Both the position numbers and the translations under genes were made by a program. DNA of 64,000 nucleotides from an uncultured Synergistales bacterium (lineage in GTDB: Bacteria; Synergistota; Synergistia; Synergistales; Aminobacteriaceae). Location of the stretch: NCBI GenBank assembly GCA_905233725.1, contig CAJOEM010000006.1, positions 1-64,000 on the forward strand, read 5' to 3'. Position 1 is the first letter of the stretch. Each line of letters begins with the position of its first letter. Under the pieces are notes generated by a model. That model had not been told where the DNA came from and did not search any database. It saw only the letters and a program-made list of their open reading frames with translations. Of this stretch, positions 1-10,067 are shown one piece after another.

Positions 1-27
1 TCATGATTCGAAAATCCTCCCGAAAAA

Positions 28-306
28 TTATTCCTGAACAGTCACAAGCTGTCTGTAGATATTCGGACGCAAACCAAGAACACGTCGCAACTCAAACGTC
101 TGTGACGGCTCAAGCTCGAAATCAAACAAAACGTAAAATCCCTCGGTCTTCTTGTTAATCGGATAGGCAAACTGGCGCTTCCCCCAAAGATCTTTCTTGA
201 GAACGTTTCCGCCAAGATTATTGATTACGCCGGAAATTCTCTCGGACTCTTCTTCCTGATTGTCGGTTTCGGCGCTCAGGATTGCTAACATTTCGTATTT
301 ACGCAC
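28..306 (-). CDS. rpsF: 30S ribosomal protein S6
   Basis: 92 aa, MRKYEMLAILSAE...NIYRQLVTVQE, typical S6 sequence and length. Confidence 0.95.
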   Translation of the reverse strand: MRKYEMLAILSAETDNQEEESERISGVINNLGGNVLKKDLWGKRQFAYPINKKTEGFYVLFDFELEPSQTFELRRVLGLRPNIYRQLVTVQE

Positions 307-336
307 TGCAACACACCTCCTCCCCTTGGACTTTTG

Positions 337-366
337 ACCTTTCGTTAGTGCGTTCAGCCGAAAGGT
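337..366 (-). promoter_or_regulatory. Perfect 8-bp stem hairpin in the 5' leader of rpsF (possible S6 autoregulatory leader)
   Basis: ACCTTTCG (337-344) and CGAAAGGT (359-366) inverted repeat about 30 nt upstream of the rpsF start; the regulatory role is inference. Confidence 0.35.
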
Positions 367-488
367 AGGGCTGCGATATTATAGCACAAAAAACTCCGCT
401 GACGATCTGGGAGATCAATTCAACGGAGGAAAAAAGGAAACTTTATAATGAAAAAATTTTATGTTCTGTCGTGCTGTTTTTCGAATGG

Positions 489-564
489 TCGGGACGAGAG
501 GATTCGAACCTCCGACCCCCTGCACCCCATGCAGATGCGCTAAGCCAGACTGCGCTACGTCCCG
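489..564 (-). tRNA. tRNA-Pro (GGG anticodon)
   Basis: Reverse complement CGGGACGTAGCGCAGTCTGGCTTAGCGCATCTGCATGGGGTGCAGGGGGTCGGAGGTTCGAATCCTCTCGTCCCG folds as a cloverleaf with anticodon loop ATGGGGT and T-loop GGTTCGAATCC; no encoded CCA. Confidence 0.93.
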
Positions 565-619
565 TTGTTGATTTAACAACGCTGGATATTCTAAACTGAT
601 TTTCCCAATGCGTCAAGAT

Positions 620-1792
620 TTACTCGGAATTTTTTATCGCGTCAAGCATATCCAAAATCTGGAAATTCTCGCAAATATCGTGTACTCGCAAAATCTGAAC
701 TTTCCCGGATAAATACGCACTTACAGCCAACGTTCGCAGCAAATTTTTTTGAGTGAAGCGCTTTCTCGAATGACCAACAAGAATCGGACACGCAAATTTT
801 CTCAGGAACTCGATATGTTTCACAAGCTGCAAATTCTGAGAAATATTCTTGCCAAAGCCCAAGCCCGGGTCAAGAATAATTTTCTCGCGCTTAACTCCGG
901 AGTTTTCCAGAATCGCCAATTTCTCGCGGAAATAATCGTCAAGTTCTGAGAGCAAATTCGCATTTTGATTCTCGGAATTATCGGCTCTGAAATTCGTGAG
1001 TACGTATGCAAGTCCGTTTTTCGCTGTAATTTCTGGAATTTTCGCATCAAAGCTAAAGCCGGAAATGTCGTTTATTATGTCAACTCCCTCGAGTGCAGCA
1101 GCGTTCGCAACTCCGGATTTGTACGTGTCAAGAGAAATTATCGCACCAGGGAAATTCTTTCGCAGCAATTTCACCGCAGGAATTACTCGCGCAAGTTCTT
1201 CGGATTCGGAAATTTGTCTCGCACCAGGTCGTGTAGATTCGCCGCCAATGTCGAGAATATCAGCTCCGGATTCCAGAAATTTCTCGGCTGAATGCAAAAT
1301 CTCGCGTTCGGAGCTAAGTCTGCTGTCCGCAAAAAACGAATCTGGCGTGACGTTCATGATCGCCATGAGTTTCGTTCGTCCTGAAAATTTCAAGCTGCGA
1401 TTATTCGGCAAGCTCATTTCCCAGACGTTCACGAAAATATTTCGCAACAAATCCGCAAATTCCTCGCGAAATTCACGCAATCCCCAACAGTCCATCGAGC
1501 GCAATTTTTCGAGCAAATTACGCAGTTGTTTTTCCGTGCCGATTAATAACACGTCGCTAAATTCAGTTTTTGCGTCAATAACATGTTTCGCAACGACACA
1601 ATCTCCGCCGCGCGATAATAACTCCTGCTTCAAGAACGAAGCTGCCCTGAAATCCACGTGTTCCGCGTAAATGTGAAAGTTCCGAAACTTTGGCTGCAAA
1701 AAAGCAATCGCACGCGAATCAAAACCAATTCTTTCGCAAATTCTCCGGAAGTCACTTGCATCTGAAATATTAATCTGTGTAATCATACGCAA
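620..1792 (-). CDS. folP: Dihydropteroate synthase with about 120 aa N-terminal extension
   Basis: MAIMNVTPDSFF, DIGGESTRPGA, DIINDISG, ILDPGLGFGK, VGHSRKRF motifs. Confidence 0.93.
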   Translation of the reverse strand: MRMITQINISDASDFRRICERIGFDSRAIAFLQPKFRNFHIYAEHVDFRAASFLKQELLSRGGDCVVAKHVIDAKTEFSDVLLIGTEKQLRNLLEKLRSMDCWGLREFREEFADLLRNIFVNVWEMSLPNNRSLKFSGRTKLMAIMNVTPDSFFADSRLSSEREILHSAEKFLESGADILDIGGESTRPGARQISESEELARVIPAVKLLRKNFPGAIISLDTYKSGVANAAALEGVDIINDISGFSFDAKIPEITAKNGLAYVLTNFRADNSENQNANLLSELDDYFREKLAILENSGVKREKIILDPGLGFGKNISQNLQLVKHIEFLRKFACPILVGHSRKRFTQKNLLRTLAVSAYLSGKVQILRVHDICENFQILDMLDAIKNSE

Positions 1793-1868
1793 TATTATAT
1801 TCTTGATCTGTGATAATGCTAAATGCGTTTATAATAGATTCTAAATTTTTTCGAAAGGAGTTTTTTTC

Positions 1869-3755
1869 GTGACGAGAATTTTTTTCGCACTGATAATCGT
1901 ATTCGCTTTAATGCCACTTGGAATAGCGTTCGCAGCATTGCCACCGTTGATCCCAATGGAAGATTTTTTCAAGAATCCTGAGATAGCCGGGTTCTCAATC
2001 TCACCGAACGGAAATTTCCTGGCATTCGTGAAACCTTGGGAACGTCGCATGAACGTTTACGTGCGAGAGATTGCAACTGGAACAGAAAAACGAATCACAT
2101 CAGCAACTGAACGTGACATTGCCGGCTTCATGTGGAAGGGCAGCGACAGAATTGTTTTTGCTCAGGATGTTGGCGGCGACGAAAATTTTCACGTGTACAT
2201 AACTGATCTTAAAGGCGCAAACACTCAGGATTTGACACCGTTCGAGAAAGTTCGCGCAATGATCGTCGATGACCTGGAAGAAGACCCGCAGCATATACTA
2301 ATCGAGCTAAATCGCAATAATCCCGAAGTTTTCGACGTGTACAGATGCGACATAAATTCCGGGGATCTCGAATTAATCGCTGAGAATCCGGGAAATATTA
2401 CGGGCTGGATTACGGATCATAACGGCAAATTACGCGCTGCAATCGAAACTGACGGTGTGAATGAAACGTTCCTGTATCGCGCAAACGAATCCGAAGATTT
2501 CCGCAGATTAATCACGACAAATTTCCGCGAGACATTTTCGCCAGCTATGTTCGATTACGATAATAAATTCATGTACGTAGTGTCAAATCTCAGCCGCGAT
2601 AAAGACGCAATATACAAGTTTGATCCGGACGAGAACAAATTGCTCGACTTGATATTCGAACACCCGGAAGTTGACGTTGACGGGATTTTGCACTCGAAAA
2701 AGAAAAAGAAAATCACCGCCATCACATACGTAACGGACAAATTGAATTACAAATTTCTTGACGCGGATCGTGAAGAGATACAGAAGACTCTCGAGGAATT
2801 TTTCCCGGGATTCGAACTTGCTGTGACGGATTATGACGATGATGAGACGAAATTTATCGTGCGGACTTACTCGGACAATTCGCTTGGAACGTATTATTTC
2901 TACAATCGCAACGATAATTCGCTGTCGAAACTTGCAGACTTATCGCCCTGGCTGAAATCCGAAAATCTCGCACACATGCAGCCGGTGAAATTCCAATCAC
3001 GAGACGGTCTCGACATTCACGGATATTTGACGTTGCCGCTTGGAGTTGCCTCGAAAGATTTGCCGCTGGTTGTAATTCCTCACGGTGGTCCGAGTGAGCG
3101 TGATTCTTGGGGATTCGATTCCGAAGCGCAATTTCTGGCGAATCGTGGCATAGCTGTGTTGCAGGTGAATTTCCGAGGTTCGACCGGTTACGGCAAAGAA
3201 TTTTGGCAGGCAGGCTTCAAACAATGGGGACGCAAAATGCAGGATGACATTACGGACGGAGTTTTGTGGGCAGTGTCTCAGGGCATAGCCGATAAATCAC
3301 GCCTCGCAATTTACGGTGGAAGTTACGGAGGATATGCTGCACTCGCTGGCGCAACTTTCACGCCGGATCTGTACGCGTGTGCTGTGAGTTACGTTGGCCC
3401 GTCGAATCTTTTCACGTTACTCGAGAGCATTCCGCCATATTGGGAGCCGTATCGCGAAATGGAATACGAAGAAATCGGTGATCCGATTAAAGACAAGCAG
3501 CTTTTGCATGATGTCTCGCCGGTTTTTCACGCGCAGAATATCAAGATCCCGTTATTCGTCGCTCAGGGCGCAAATGATCCCAGAGTCAACAAAGCCGAAT
3601 CCGATCAAATCGTCGAAGCAGTTCGCAAAGCCGGCAAGGATGTCGTCTACATGGTCAAAGACAACGAGGGTCACGGATTCCAGAATGAAGAGAACAGATT
3701 CGATTTTTATCGCGAGATGGAATCATTTTTCAAGAAGCATTTGAACTCAAGATAA
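1869..3755 (+). CDS. S9 family prolyl oligopeptidase-type serine peptidase, secreted
   Basis: Signal peptide, beta-propeller-like N-terminus, GGSYGGYAAL nucleophile motif, C-terminal GHGF. Confidence 0.92.
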   Translation: MTRIFFALIIVFALMPLGIAFAALPPLIPMEDFFKNPEIAGFSISPNGNFLAFVKPWERRMNVYVREIATGTEKRITSATERDIAGFMWKGSDRIVFAQDVGGDENFHVYITDLKGANTQDLTPFEKVRAMIVDDLEEDPQHILIELNRNNPEVFDVYRCDINSGDLELIAENPGNITGWITDHNGKLRAAIETDGVNETFLYRANESEDFRRLITTNFRETFSPAMFDYDNKFMYVVSNLSRDKDAIYKFDPDENKLLDLIFEHPEVDVDGILHSKKKKKITAITYVTDKLNYKFLDADREEIQKTLEEFFPGFELAVTDYDDDETKFIVRTYSDNSLGTYYFYNRNDNSLSKLADLSPWLKSENLAHMQPVKFQSRDGLDIHGYLTLPLGVASKDLPLVVIPHGGPSERDSWGFDSEAQFLANRGIAVLQVNFRGSTGYGKEFWQAGFKQWGRKMQDDITDGVLWAVSQGIADKSRLAIYGGSYGGYAALAGATFTPDLYACAVSYVGPSNLFTLLESIPPYWEPYREMEYEEIGDPIKDKQLLHDVSPVFHAQNIKIPLFVAQGANDPRVNKAESDQIVEAVRKAGKDVVYMVKDNEGHGFQNEENRFDFYREMESFFKKHLNSR

Positions 3756-3794
3756 TTTGTAAAAATCACAGGTTGTGCTATAATAACTAGAATC

Positions 3795-3846
3795 AAAAAA
3801 ACGTCTTTTGGATCTCGAAATTCGGGGTTCAAGAGACGTTTTTTAC
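3795..3846. terminator. Intrinsic terminator-like hairpin
   Basis: AAAAAACGTCTTTTGGA...TTCAAGAGACGTTTTTT imperfect inverted repeat with T-run. Confidence 0.75.
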
Positions 3847-3984
3847 AGCTACATTTACAGCTACAAATTTTGCCCACCAAAAACATTCTGCTGAGTGCGA
3901 TTATCCCGCGAAAAAATTGCACGATTTTCACAAAAAACGCGTTGCAGAAATTACGGATTTTTGAGTTCAAGATCAGAATCAGAA

Positions 3985-4986
3985 TCAAAACTTGTGCAGC
4001 GATGGATCCGGATTGAAATTTATGCTCGGAGTTACGCCACGTCGCCAAGCATTGCAGCCAGCCAACGCAATCATGACAGCGTTATCCGTGCAGTTCTTGA
4101 TCTCAGGCAGCCAAGTGCGGAAATTTCGACTACGCACAAAATTTTCACGCAACGAACTATTCGCACAAACTCCACCAGAAATCGCAACGTCTTTCACACC
4201 AGTAATTTTCACAGCAAGATTCACTTTCGCAATGAGTGATTCGATCACGGATTTTTGGAACGACGCGCACAGATCATTCACGTGCGATTCTAGATTATCA
4301 AGTTTGCGTACTTGCCATAACAACGCAGTTTTCAAGCCACTGAAGCTGAACTCGATTTCTCCGGAATTTTTCAATGGAACAGGGAATTTGAACGCTTCAG
4401 GATCCCCGGATTTTGCGAGCTTGTCAATCTCAGGACCTCCAGGATACGGCAAGCCGAGAATTTTTGCAGCTTTGTCATAAGCTTCACCGGCTGCATCGTC
4501 GCGAGTTTCTCCCAAAAATTCGTACACGCCAAAGTTTCGAACAAGAATTATCTCCGTGTGTCCACCAGATACGATTAAAGACAAGAACGGCGGCTTCAAG
4601 TCCGAATTATTAATCAACGGTGCGAACAAATGACCCTCAAGATGATTCACCCCGATTAACGGCACGTGCCAGATTTGCGACAACGCGCGCGCAGTCTGAA
4701 CTCCGACAATCAAAGAACCCATCAGACCCGGTCCACGAGTTACGCATATCAAGTCCAGATTTTCACCAGAAATTTCGCAACATTCGAGAGCAGATTTCAC
4801 CAACGGCAGCAAATTCTCCAGATGTTTTCGGGCCGCAAATTCCGGAATTACTCCGCCAAATTTCGCGTGATCTTTAATCTGGCTGGACAAATAATCGCAC
4901 ATAACACGAAAATTTTCGCCGTCATGATTTATAATTGCGACACCTGTATCATCGCAGCTAGTTTCGATTCCTAATATTAAGCTCAT
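3985..4986 (-). CDS. tsaD: tRNA N6-adenosine threonylcarbamoyltransferase
   Basis: MSLILGIETSCDDTG, HLEGHL, SGGVCANSSLR. Confidence 0.97.
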   Translation of the reverse strand: MSLILGIETSCDDTGVAIINHDGENFRVMCDYLSSQIKDHAKFGGVIPEFAARKHLENLLPLVKSALECCEISGENLDLICVTRGPGLMGSLIVGVQTARALSQIWHVPLIGVNHLEGHLFAPLINNSDLKPPFLSLIVSGGHTEIILVRNFGVYEFLGETRDDAAGEAYDKAAKILGLPYPGGPEIDKLAKSGDPEAFKFPVPLKNSGEIEFSFSGLKTALLWQVRKLDNLESHVNDLCASFQKSVIESLIAKVNLAVKITGVKDVAISGGVCANSSLRENFVRSRNFRTWLPEIKNCTDNAVMIALAGCNAWRRGVTPSINFNPDPSLHKF

Positions 4987-5005
4987 GATTCTCCTTCACA
5001 AAAAT

Positions 5006-5830
5006 TCACAAAAATATCTCGTTCACGTGAATATTAACTTGCTTGACTTCCATTCCGGTTAAGAAACTCAATCCCATGCGTATCTTTTTTTGCAAATGCC
5101 GGGCGATTTCGAGTGCGCTGCTGTCTCCGAGATTCAGGTCGAGTTCGATATTAATAGTTATACATTCGTCGCGTGATTCCAGTTCGAGTGAGCGTAATTT
5201 TCGCACGTGTTCCTCGTAATCAAGCAATCTGTTGCAAATCTCGATTATAGCGTCGGGTTCAATCGTAACTCTGCCGTTGAAACTGAATAATGGCTTGACG
5301 ATTGTGTTCCTGGAATTGTCACGATCACGTCCCTTGAAGATGCCGCGAATTTGACTGACGAGTTTTCCGGCGAAATTCTTCTGGATTTGCGCTCTTGCGA
5401 CAGGCACAACGTGTTGCTTTTTCTCACGACGTTCACGCAATGCAGCTTCGATTTCCTCGGGTGTAGCTATGTCTGAGATATTTATGATTTTCACGGGGTC
5501 CGGCAATTCGAGACGCGCCGTAATTTTGTGAATCATTTCGACAGACGTTGCGAGAATCATGAGTTTATCCGGAGTGTGTCGCCTGAGATATTTCGAGACT
5601 TCCTCACGATGATCCGGAAACTCGAAAATCGCACGCCTAATCGCACGCAAGCGGTTAATCTCGGATTTTGCGCTGCGTCCGGCTAAGATTCTCCCGCGCG
5701 AAATCACAAGTCCGTCGTCAATAATTACGTCGATGCCGTTCTGTCTTGCGACGTGTGTAGCTCTGTGACTTTTGCCAGTTCCAGCAGGCCCGACAAATGC
5801 GTAGACTTCAGTTTTGAGTAATTCGCCCAC
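5006..5830 (-). CDS. P-loop NTPase-like N-terminus fused to an Asp23/Gls24-like C-terminal domain
   Basis: Walker A FVGPAGTGKS; C-terminal NGRVTIEPDAI...GLSFLTGMEVKQVNIHVNEI resembles Asp23/Gls24. Confidence 0.6.
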   Translation of the reverse strand: MGELLKTEVYAFVGPAGTGKSHRATHVARQNGIDVIIDDGLVISRGRILAGRSAKSEINRLRAIRRAIFEFPDHREEVSKYLRRHTPDKLMILATSVEMIHKITARLELPDPVKIINISDIATPEEIEAALRERREKKQHVVPVARAQIQKNFAGKLVSQIRGIFKGRDRDNSRNTIVKPLFSFNGRVTIEPDAIIEICNRLLDYEEHVRKLRSLELESRDECITINIELDLNLGDSSALEIARHLQKKIRMGLSFLTGMEVKQVNIHVNEIFL

Positions 5831-5836
5831 GGTAAT

Positions 5837-7105
5837 TTACAGGCTGTCGAGCAATTCGACCTTCGCACCAAGAGACCGCAATTTTTGATCTATAGCTTCG
5901 TAGCCGCGCCACACGTGAACCATGTCGTCAACTCGCGTCTCACCCTCAGCAGCAAGTCCGGCGATTATCAACGCTGCACCTGCTCTCAAATCCGTAGCTT
6001 TGACCGTTGCTCCCTGTAATTTTTTCACGCCTTTGATCACAGCCAAGTCACGGGAAATTTTTATGTCTGCTCCCATGCGGTTCAATTCTTGCGCGTAGAG
6101 AAATCTCGACTGGAACACGCTCTCTTCGACCATGCTGACACCGTTCGCGATTGACAGAGCTGCGGACATTTGCGGCTGTGCGTCAGTAGGAAATCCGGGG
6201 AATGGCATTGTCTTGACTGAGATAGGCTTTAGTCTCTTCACGGGATAAACTGTTACGGAATCTTTCGTGACTTTGAATTTTGCGCCGGCTTCTTCGAGTT
6301 TCGCCAGCATAGAGTCAATATGTGACGGAATCAGATCTGTGACTGTCATTTCGCCACGAGTCATCACTCCAGCAAGAATATACGTTCCAGCTTCGATTCG
6401 ATCCGGAATTACGCGAGAATATCCAGATTTTGCACGATCGATTCCTTTTATGCGAACTCCACCCGTTCCTTCGAGTTCAACAGGCACACCTAAATTTCTC
6501 AAAGTCTCGGCGAGATTATCAATTTCGGGTTCACGCGCGATATTTTCGATTATAGTTTCGCCGCTTGCAAGAGCTGCTGCGACCATGAGATTCTCAGTTG
6601 CTCCGACTGATGGGAAGTCAAGATAGATTCTCCGACCACGCAATCTGCCCTTCACCGACGCATGAACGACACCGTTACGAATCTCGATTTCCGCGCCCAT
6701 TTGCTTCAAGCCTTTAAGATGCAAATCTATCGGACGGCTTCCAATCGAACAGCCACCCGGCAATGGCAAAGAAATTCTCCCGCAATTCGCAAGCAACGGT
6801 CCCAATACTAACGATGACGCTCGCATTTTTCGCACGATAGGTTCGGGAGCTTCCCAGCGCAATTCCTCAGGGACTTTGAAGATCGCACGGGAATTATTTT
6901 CTTTTAGGATTTCGACACCCAACGCACGCAATAAATCATACATCGCCGAAATATCGTACAAATCCGGAATGTTATCAAGTGTGAGAGTTCCTCCCCTGAG
7001 AATCAGACACGCAGCAATCACCGGTAACGCAGCATTTTTCGCGCCCTGAGTTTTTATGCTGCCCTTCAGCGGAATGCCGCCGGTAATTTTCAGAACGTTC
7101 TTCAA
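5837..7105 (-). CDS. murA: UDP-N-acetylglucosamine 1-carboxyvinyltransferase
   Basis: GGIPLKGSIKTQGAKNAALPVIAA, GGCSIGSRPIDLHLKGL; EPSP-synthase family. Confidence 0.96.
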   Translation of the reverse strand: MKNVLKITGGIPLKGSIKTQGAKNAALPVIAACLILRGGTLTLDNIPDLYDISAMYDLLRALGVEILKENNSRAIFKVPEELRWEAPEPIVRKMRASSLVLGPLLANCGRISLPLPGGCSIGSRPIDLHLKGLKQMGAEIEIRNGVVHASVKGRLRGRRIYLDFPSVGATENLMVAAALASGETIIENIAREPEIDNLAETLRNLGVPVELEGTGGVRIKGIDRAKSGYSRVIPDRIEAGTYILAGVMTRGEMTVTDLIPSHIDSMLAKLEEAGAKFKVTKDSVTVYPVKRLKPISVKTMPFPGFPTDAQPQMSAALSIANGVSMVEESVFQSRFLYAQELNRMGADIKISRDLAVIKGVKKLQGATVKATDLRAGAALIIAGLAAEGETRVDDMVHVWRGYEAIDQKLRSLGAKVELLDSL

Positions 7106-7106
7106 G

Positions 7107-9041
7107 TTATTCAGCCTCCAGTTTCACGTATTCTGGAACAAGAGTTTTTAAAACTTCGAGAGATTTTTCCGGTGTAGAGACCGCGTATTCGAGCAAGCCG
7201 TCAAAATTTTGGTTCGTGTCATTATCCTGATCTGCTTTCATATCGCTGACAAAAATTTTCGGGTTCTGAGTTTTTCGCACGGAATTCTCGTCGTAGAATA
7301 ATTCTTCGTAGAGTTTTTCACCCTCACGGATTCCTGTGTATTCGATTTTGATATCGACTCCGGGTTTGAAGCCGCTCAGACTGATCAGCAATTCCGCCAT
7401 CTCACGAATTATAACGGGTTGTCCCATGTCAAGCACGAACAATTCGCCGCCATGTCCGAGAGAGCCAGCTTGAATCACGAGACTTACTGCTTCGGGAATG
7501 AGCATGAAGTATCGTTTCATATCTGGATGAGTTACGGTTACTGGACCACCTGCTGCGATTTGCTTCTCGAATTTCGGAATGACGCTGCCACGGCTTCCCA
7601 ACACGTTGCCAAATCGTACTGCCATGAATTTAGTCTCCGGGAAATTTTTCTGTTCACGTTCGAGGACTTTTTCTGCGAGACGCTTTGTTGCACCCATGAT
7701 GCTGGACGGATTGACGGCTTTATCTGTTGAGATTACGACCATGCGTTCGGCGTGAAATTTTCCTGCTGCACGTGCAAGCATTCGAGTTCCAAAAGCATTC
7801 ACACGAATCGGTTCTCGCGGCGTGTCCTGCATTTCCATCATGGGAACGTGTTTGTGAGCTGCTGCGTGGAAAATAATTTGCGGTCTGTATGTCTTGAATA
7901 ATTCTGTGATTGCGATTTCGTCCGCAACGTCTGCGATAATTGGCTTAACTGGAATGTTCACGTGTAAATCATTCAGGCTTTCGAGCAGCAAATATATTGA
8001 TTGTTCGCCGTGTCCGAGCACGAAGACTTCTTTTGGGGAATTGTGCAGAACTTGTCTGACGATTTCACTGCCGATTGAGCCTCCAGCACCGGTAATTAAC
8101 ACGCGCTTATCTTTGATGTAATTCGATTCCGGGTCGAGATTTATTTTCACGGGATCGCGCCCGAGCAGGTCTTCGAGTTTGACGTTGCGTAATTTTGTTA
8201 CGGAGATTTGACCGCCTGCGAGTTCACGTAGACTTGGCAAAATTCTCACCTGGACGTTTAATTGCGAGAGTGTGTCGTAAAGTTCGCGGATTTTTTTGCC
8301 ATTAACCGATGGAATTGCGATTAACACGACTTTGAAATTCTGAGTTTCGATTATGTGCTGCAAATCTTCAGTTGTGCCGAGAACTTTCAAGCCAGAAACC
8401 TGACGCCCGACTTTGGATTTGTCATCGTCAACGAACGCGTACGGGTACAAATCTGAATCGAATCGCATCAAGTCACGTGCCAAAAATGCTCCGGCTTCAC
8501 CTGCACCGATTATGAGAGTTTTTGCGCGCTGATTTTTTGGGTTAATGTGAACGGATTTCGACATCAGCCACGAGAAACGCAATCCCCCACAGAAAATTAT
8601 TCCCAAAGCAAATGTTAAAACGATTGAGATTCTCGGGTAAAAATACAAGTATTCGCTAACGTAATTTACGATTATGAGTGTTAATATCGAGACGATATAC
8701 GACCAGAAAAATTTTATGCAGTCTTCAGTGCCAGCGTGTTGCCAGATCGTGTTATACTCGCCGAGTGCCGCGAAAATTGCTATGGTTAAACCCGGAAACA
8801 CGATTGATAATTTCAGGCACGCATCTGTGAAGCTGCCCGGTATATAAAAGTTGTATCGAATCGCGTAACCCAGATACGACGCAAACGCCAACAAAACGAA
8901 ATCGAATATCGCAATCACGATCTTGTAACTCGAAATTCGTTGCCAAAGGTTTAACACCGGAAATATTTTTTGAAAACGCATTGTTTCCTCCGATTTATTT
9001 GGATTTGAAAAAATATTATCATTCAGCAAAAATTCTAGCAC
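7107..9041 (-). CDS. Membrane-anchored nucleoside-diphosphate-sugar epimerase/dehydratase (CapD/PglF/WbpM type)
   Basis: N-terminal TM segments, Rossmann GAGEAGAFLAR, GAGGSIGSEIVRQ, SSIMGATKR. Confidence 0.93.
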   Translation of the reverse strand: MLEFLLNDNIFSNPNKSEETMRFQKIFPVLNLWQRISSYKIVIAIFDFVLLAFASYLGYAIRYNFYIPGSFTDACLKLSIVFPGLTIAIFAALGEYNTIWQHAGTEDCIKFFWSYIVSILTLIIVNYVSEYLYFYPRISIVLTFALGIIFCGGLRFSWLMSKSVHINPKNQRAKTLIIGAGEAGAFLARDLMRFDSDLYPYAFVDDDKSKVGRQVSGLKVLGTTEDLQHIIETQNFKVVLIAIPSVNGKKIRELYDTLSQLNVQVRILPSLRELAGGQISVTKLRNVKLEDLLGRDPVKINLDPESNYIKDKRVLITGAGGSIGSEIVRQVLHNSPKEVFVLGHGEQSIYLLLESLNDLHVNIPVKPIIADVADEIAITELFKTYRPQIIFHAAAHKHVPMMEMQDTPREPIRVNAFGTRMLARAAGKFHAERMVVISTDKAVNPSSIMGATKRLAEKVLEREQKNFPETKFMAVRFGNVLGSRGSVIPKFEKQIAAGGPVTVTHPDMKRYFMLIPEAVSLVIQAGSLGHGGELFVLDMGQPVIIREMAELLISLSGFKPGVDIKIEYTGIREGEKLYEELFYDENSVRKTQNPKIFVSDMKADQDNDTNQNFDGLLEYAVSTPEKSLEVLKTLVPEYVKLEAE

Positions 9042-9115
9042 AATCTCGCGTAAGAAAATGTTTTGTTATATAATTATGTGCAAATTTCACGAGAAAAAAA
9101 ACGGAGGCGAAACTT

Positions 9116-10063
9116 ATGGTTGATGTATATTCAATCGGAGAAATGGTTATAGATTTCATACCCGGTTCTGAGAATGCAAGTTATGTTCGAAAAGCCGGTG
9201 GAGCTCCTGCAAATGTTGCGATTGCTGTTGCGAAAAACGGGCTTAAAGCGTCGATGTGCTGCAAAGTTGGCGATGATAGTTTCGGGCAATTCCTGATGAA
9301 TACGCTCGCGGAATTTGGCGTTGAAGCAGCATGTAAAGAACTCAGCAAAGATGCAGTTACGACTATGGCGTTTGTTACACTGATGGAAAATGGCGAGAGA
9401 GTCTTCACGTTTGCGCGCAAACCCGGGGCTGACATGTTGTTGAAAGAATCCGACGTGAAAGAATCTGATATTGAGAATTCCGTTATAATTCACGCTGGCT
9501 CATGTTCTCTTTCTGCAAAGCCCGAATCCGACGCGACGATTAAAGCGATGAAACTCGGACACGAATCCGGAAAACTCGTGAGTTTCGACGTAAATTACCG
9601 CAACGTCATGTGGGATAATAATATGGACGCGTGTGTTGCTGCGATCAAAGATATTTTGCAGTATGTTGACCTGCTGAAATTATCCGGCGAAGAAATTGAC
9701 ATGATGGGCGGCGAAGAGAATCTCCCAAAATTGATGAAAGAATACGATATTTCTGTAATCGTTGAGACTTTGGGTTCGAAAGGTGCGCAGGCGTTTTTCG
9801 GCGATGAAGTTGTGAAAGTTGCCGGTCATAAAGTGAAAGCTGTTGACGCGACGGGTTGCGGAGATGCGTTTTGGGGAGCGTTTTTGTCGAAGCTGAGAAT
9901 CCAGAACGTGTCGAAAATTTCGGATATTAACGTGAATATTTTGAAGACCGCAATGGAATACGGGAATATTTCGGGTTGTATTTGCGTGCAGTCGAAGGGT
10001 GCGATTGCGTCAATACCAACTCGCGAACAAATCGAGCAATATATGCAGCTGCATTTGCAATAA
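9116..10063 (+). CDS. PfkB family carbohydrate kinase
   Basis: GGAPANVAIA, VDATGCGDAFWGAF motifs. Confidence 0.93.
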   Translation: MVDVYSIGEMVIDFIPGSENASYVRKAGGAPANVAIAVAKNGLKASMCCKVGDDSFGQFLMNTLAEFGVEAACKELSKDAVTTMAFVTLMENGERVFTFARKPGADMLLKESDVKESDIENSVIIHAGSCSLSAKPESDATIKAMKLGHESGKLVSFDVNYRNVMWDNNMDACVAAIKDILQYVDLLKLSGEEIDMMGGEENLPKLMKEYDISVIVETLGSKGAQAFFGDEVVKVAGHKVKAVDATGCGDAFWGAFLSKLRIQNVSKISDINVNILKTAMEYGNISGCICVQSKGAIASIPTREQIEQYMQLHLQ

Positions 10064-10067
10064 AATC

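Noticed and set aside
996-1670. Long + strand ORF antisense to folP (224 aa)
   Set aside because: Ser/Asn/Arg-rich translation with no family motif; shadow ORF of a well-supported - strand gene.
9999-10067. Start of the epimerase ORF at 9999
   Set aside because: Overlaps the 3' end of the PfkB gene; the RPE family N-terminus (ISPSLICLDM) fits a start at 10068.
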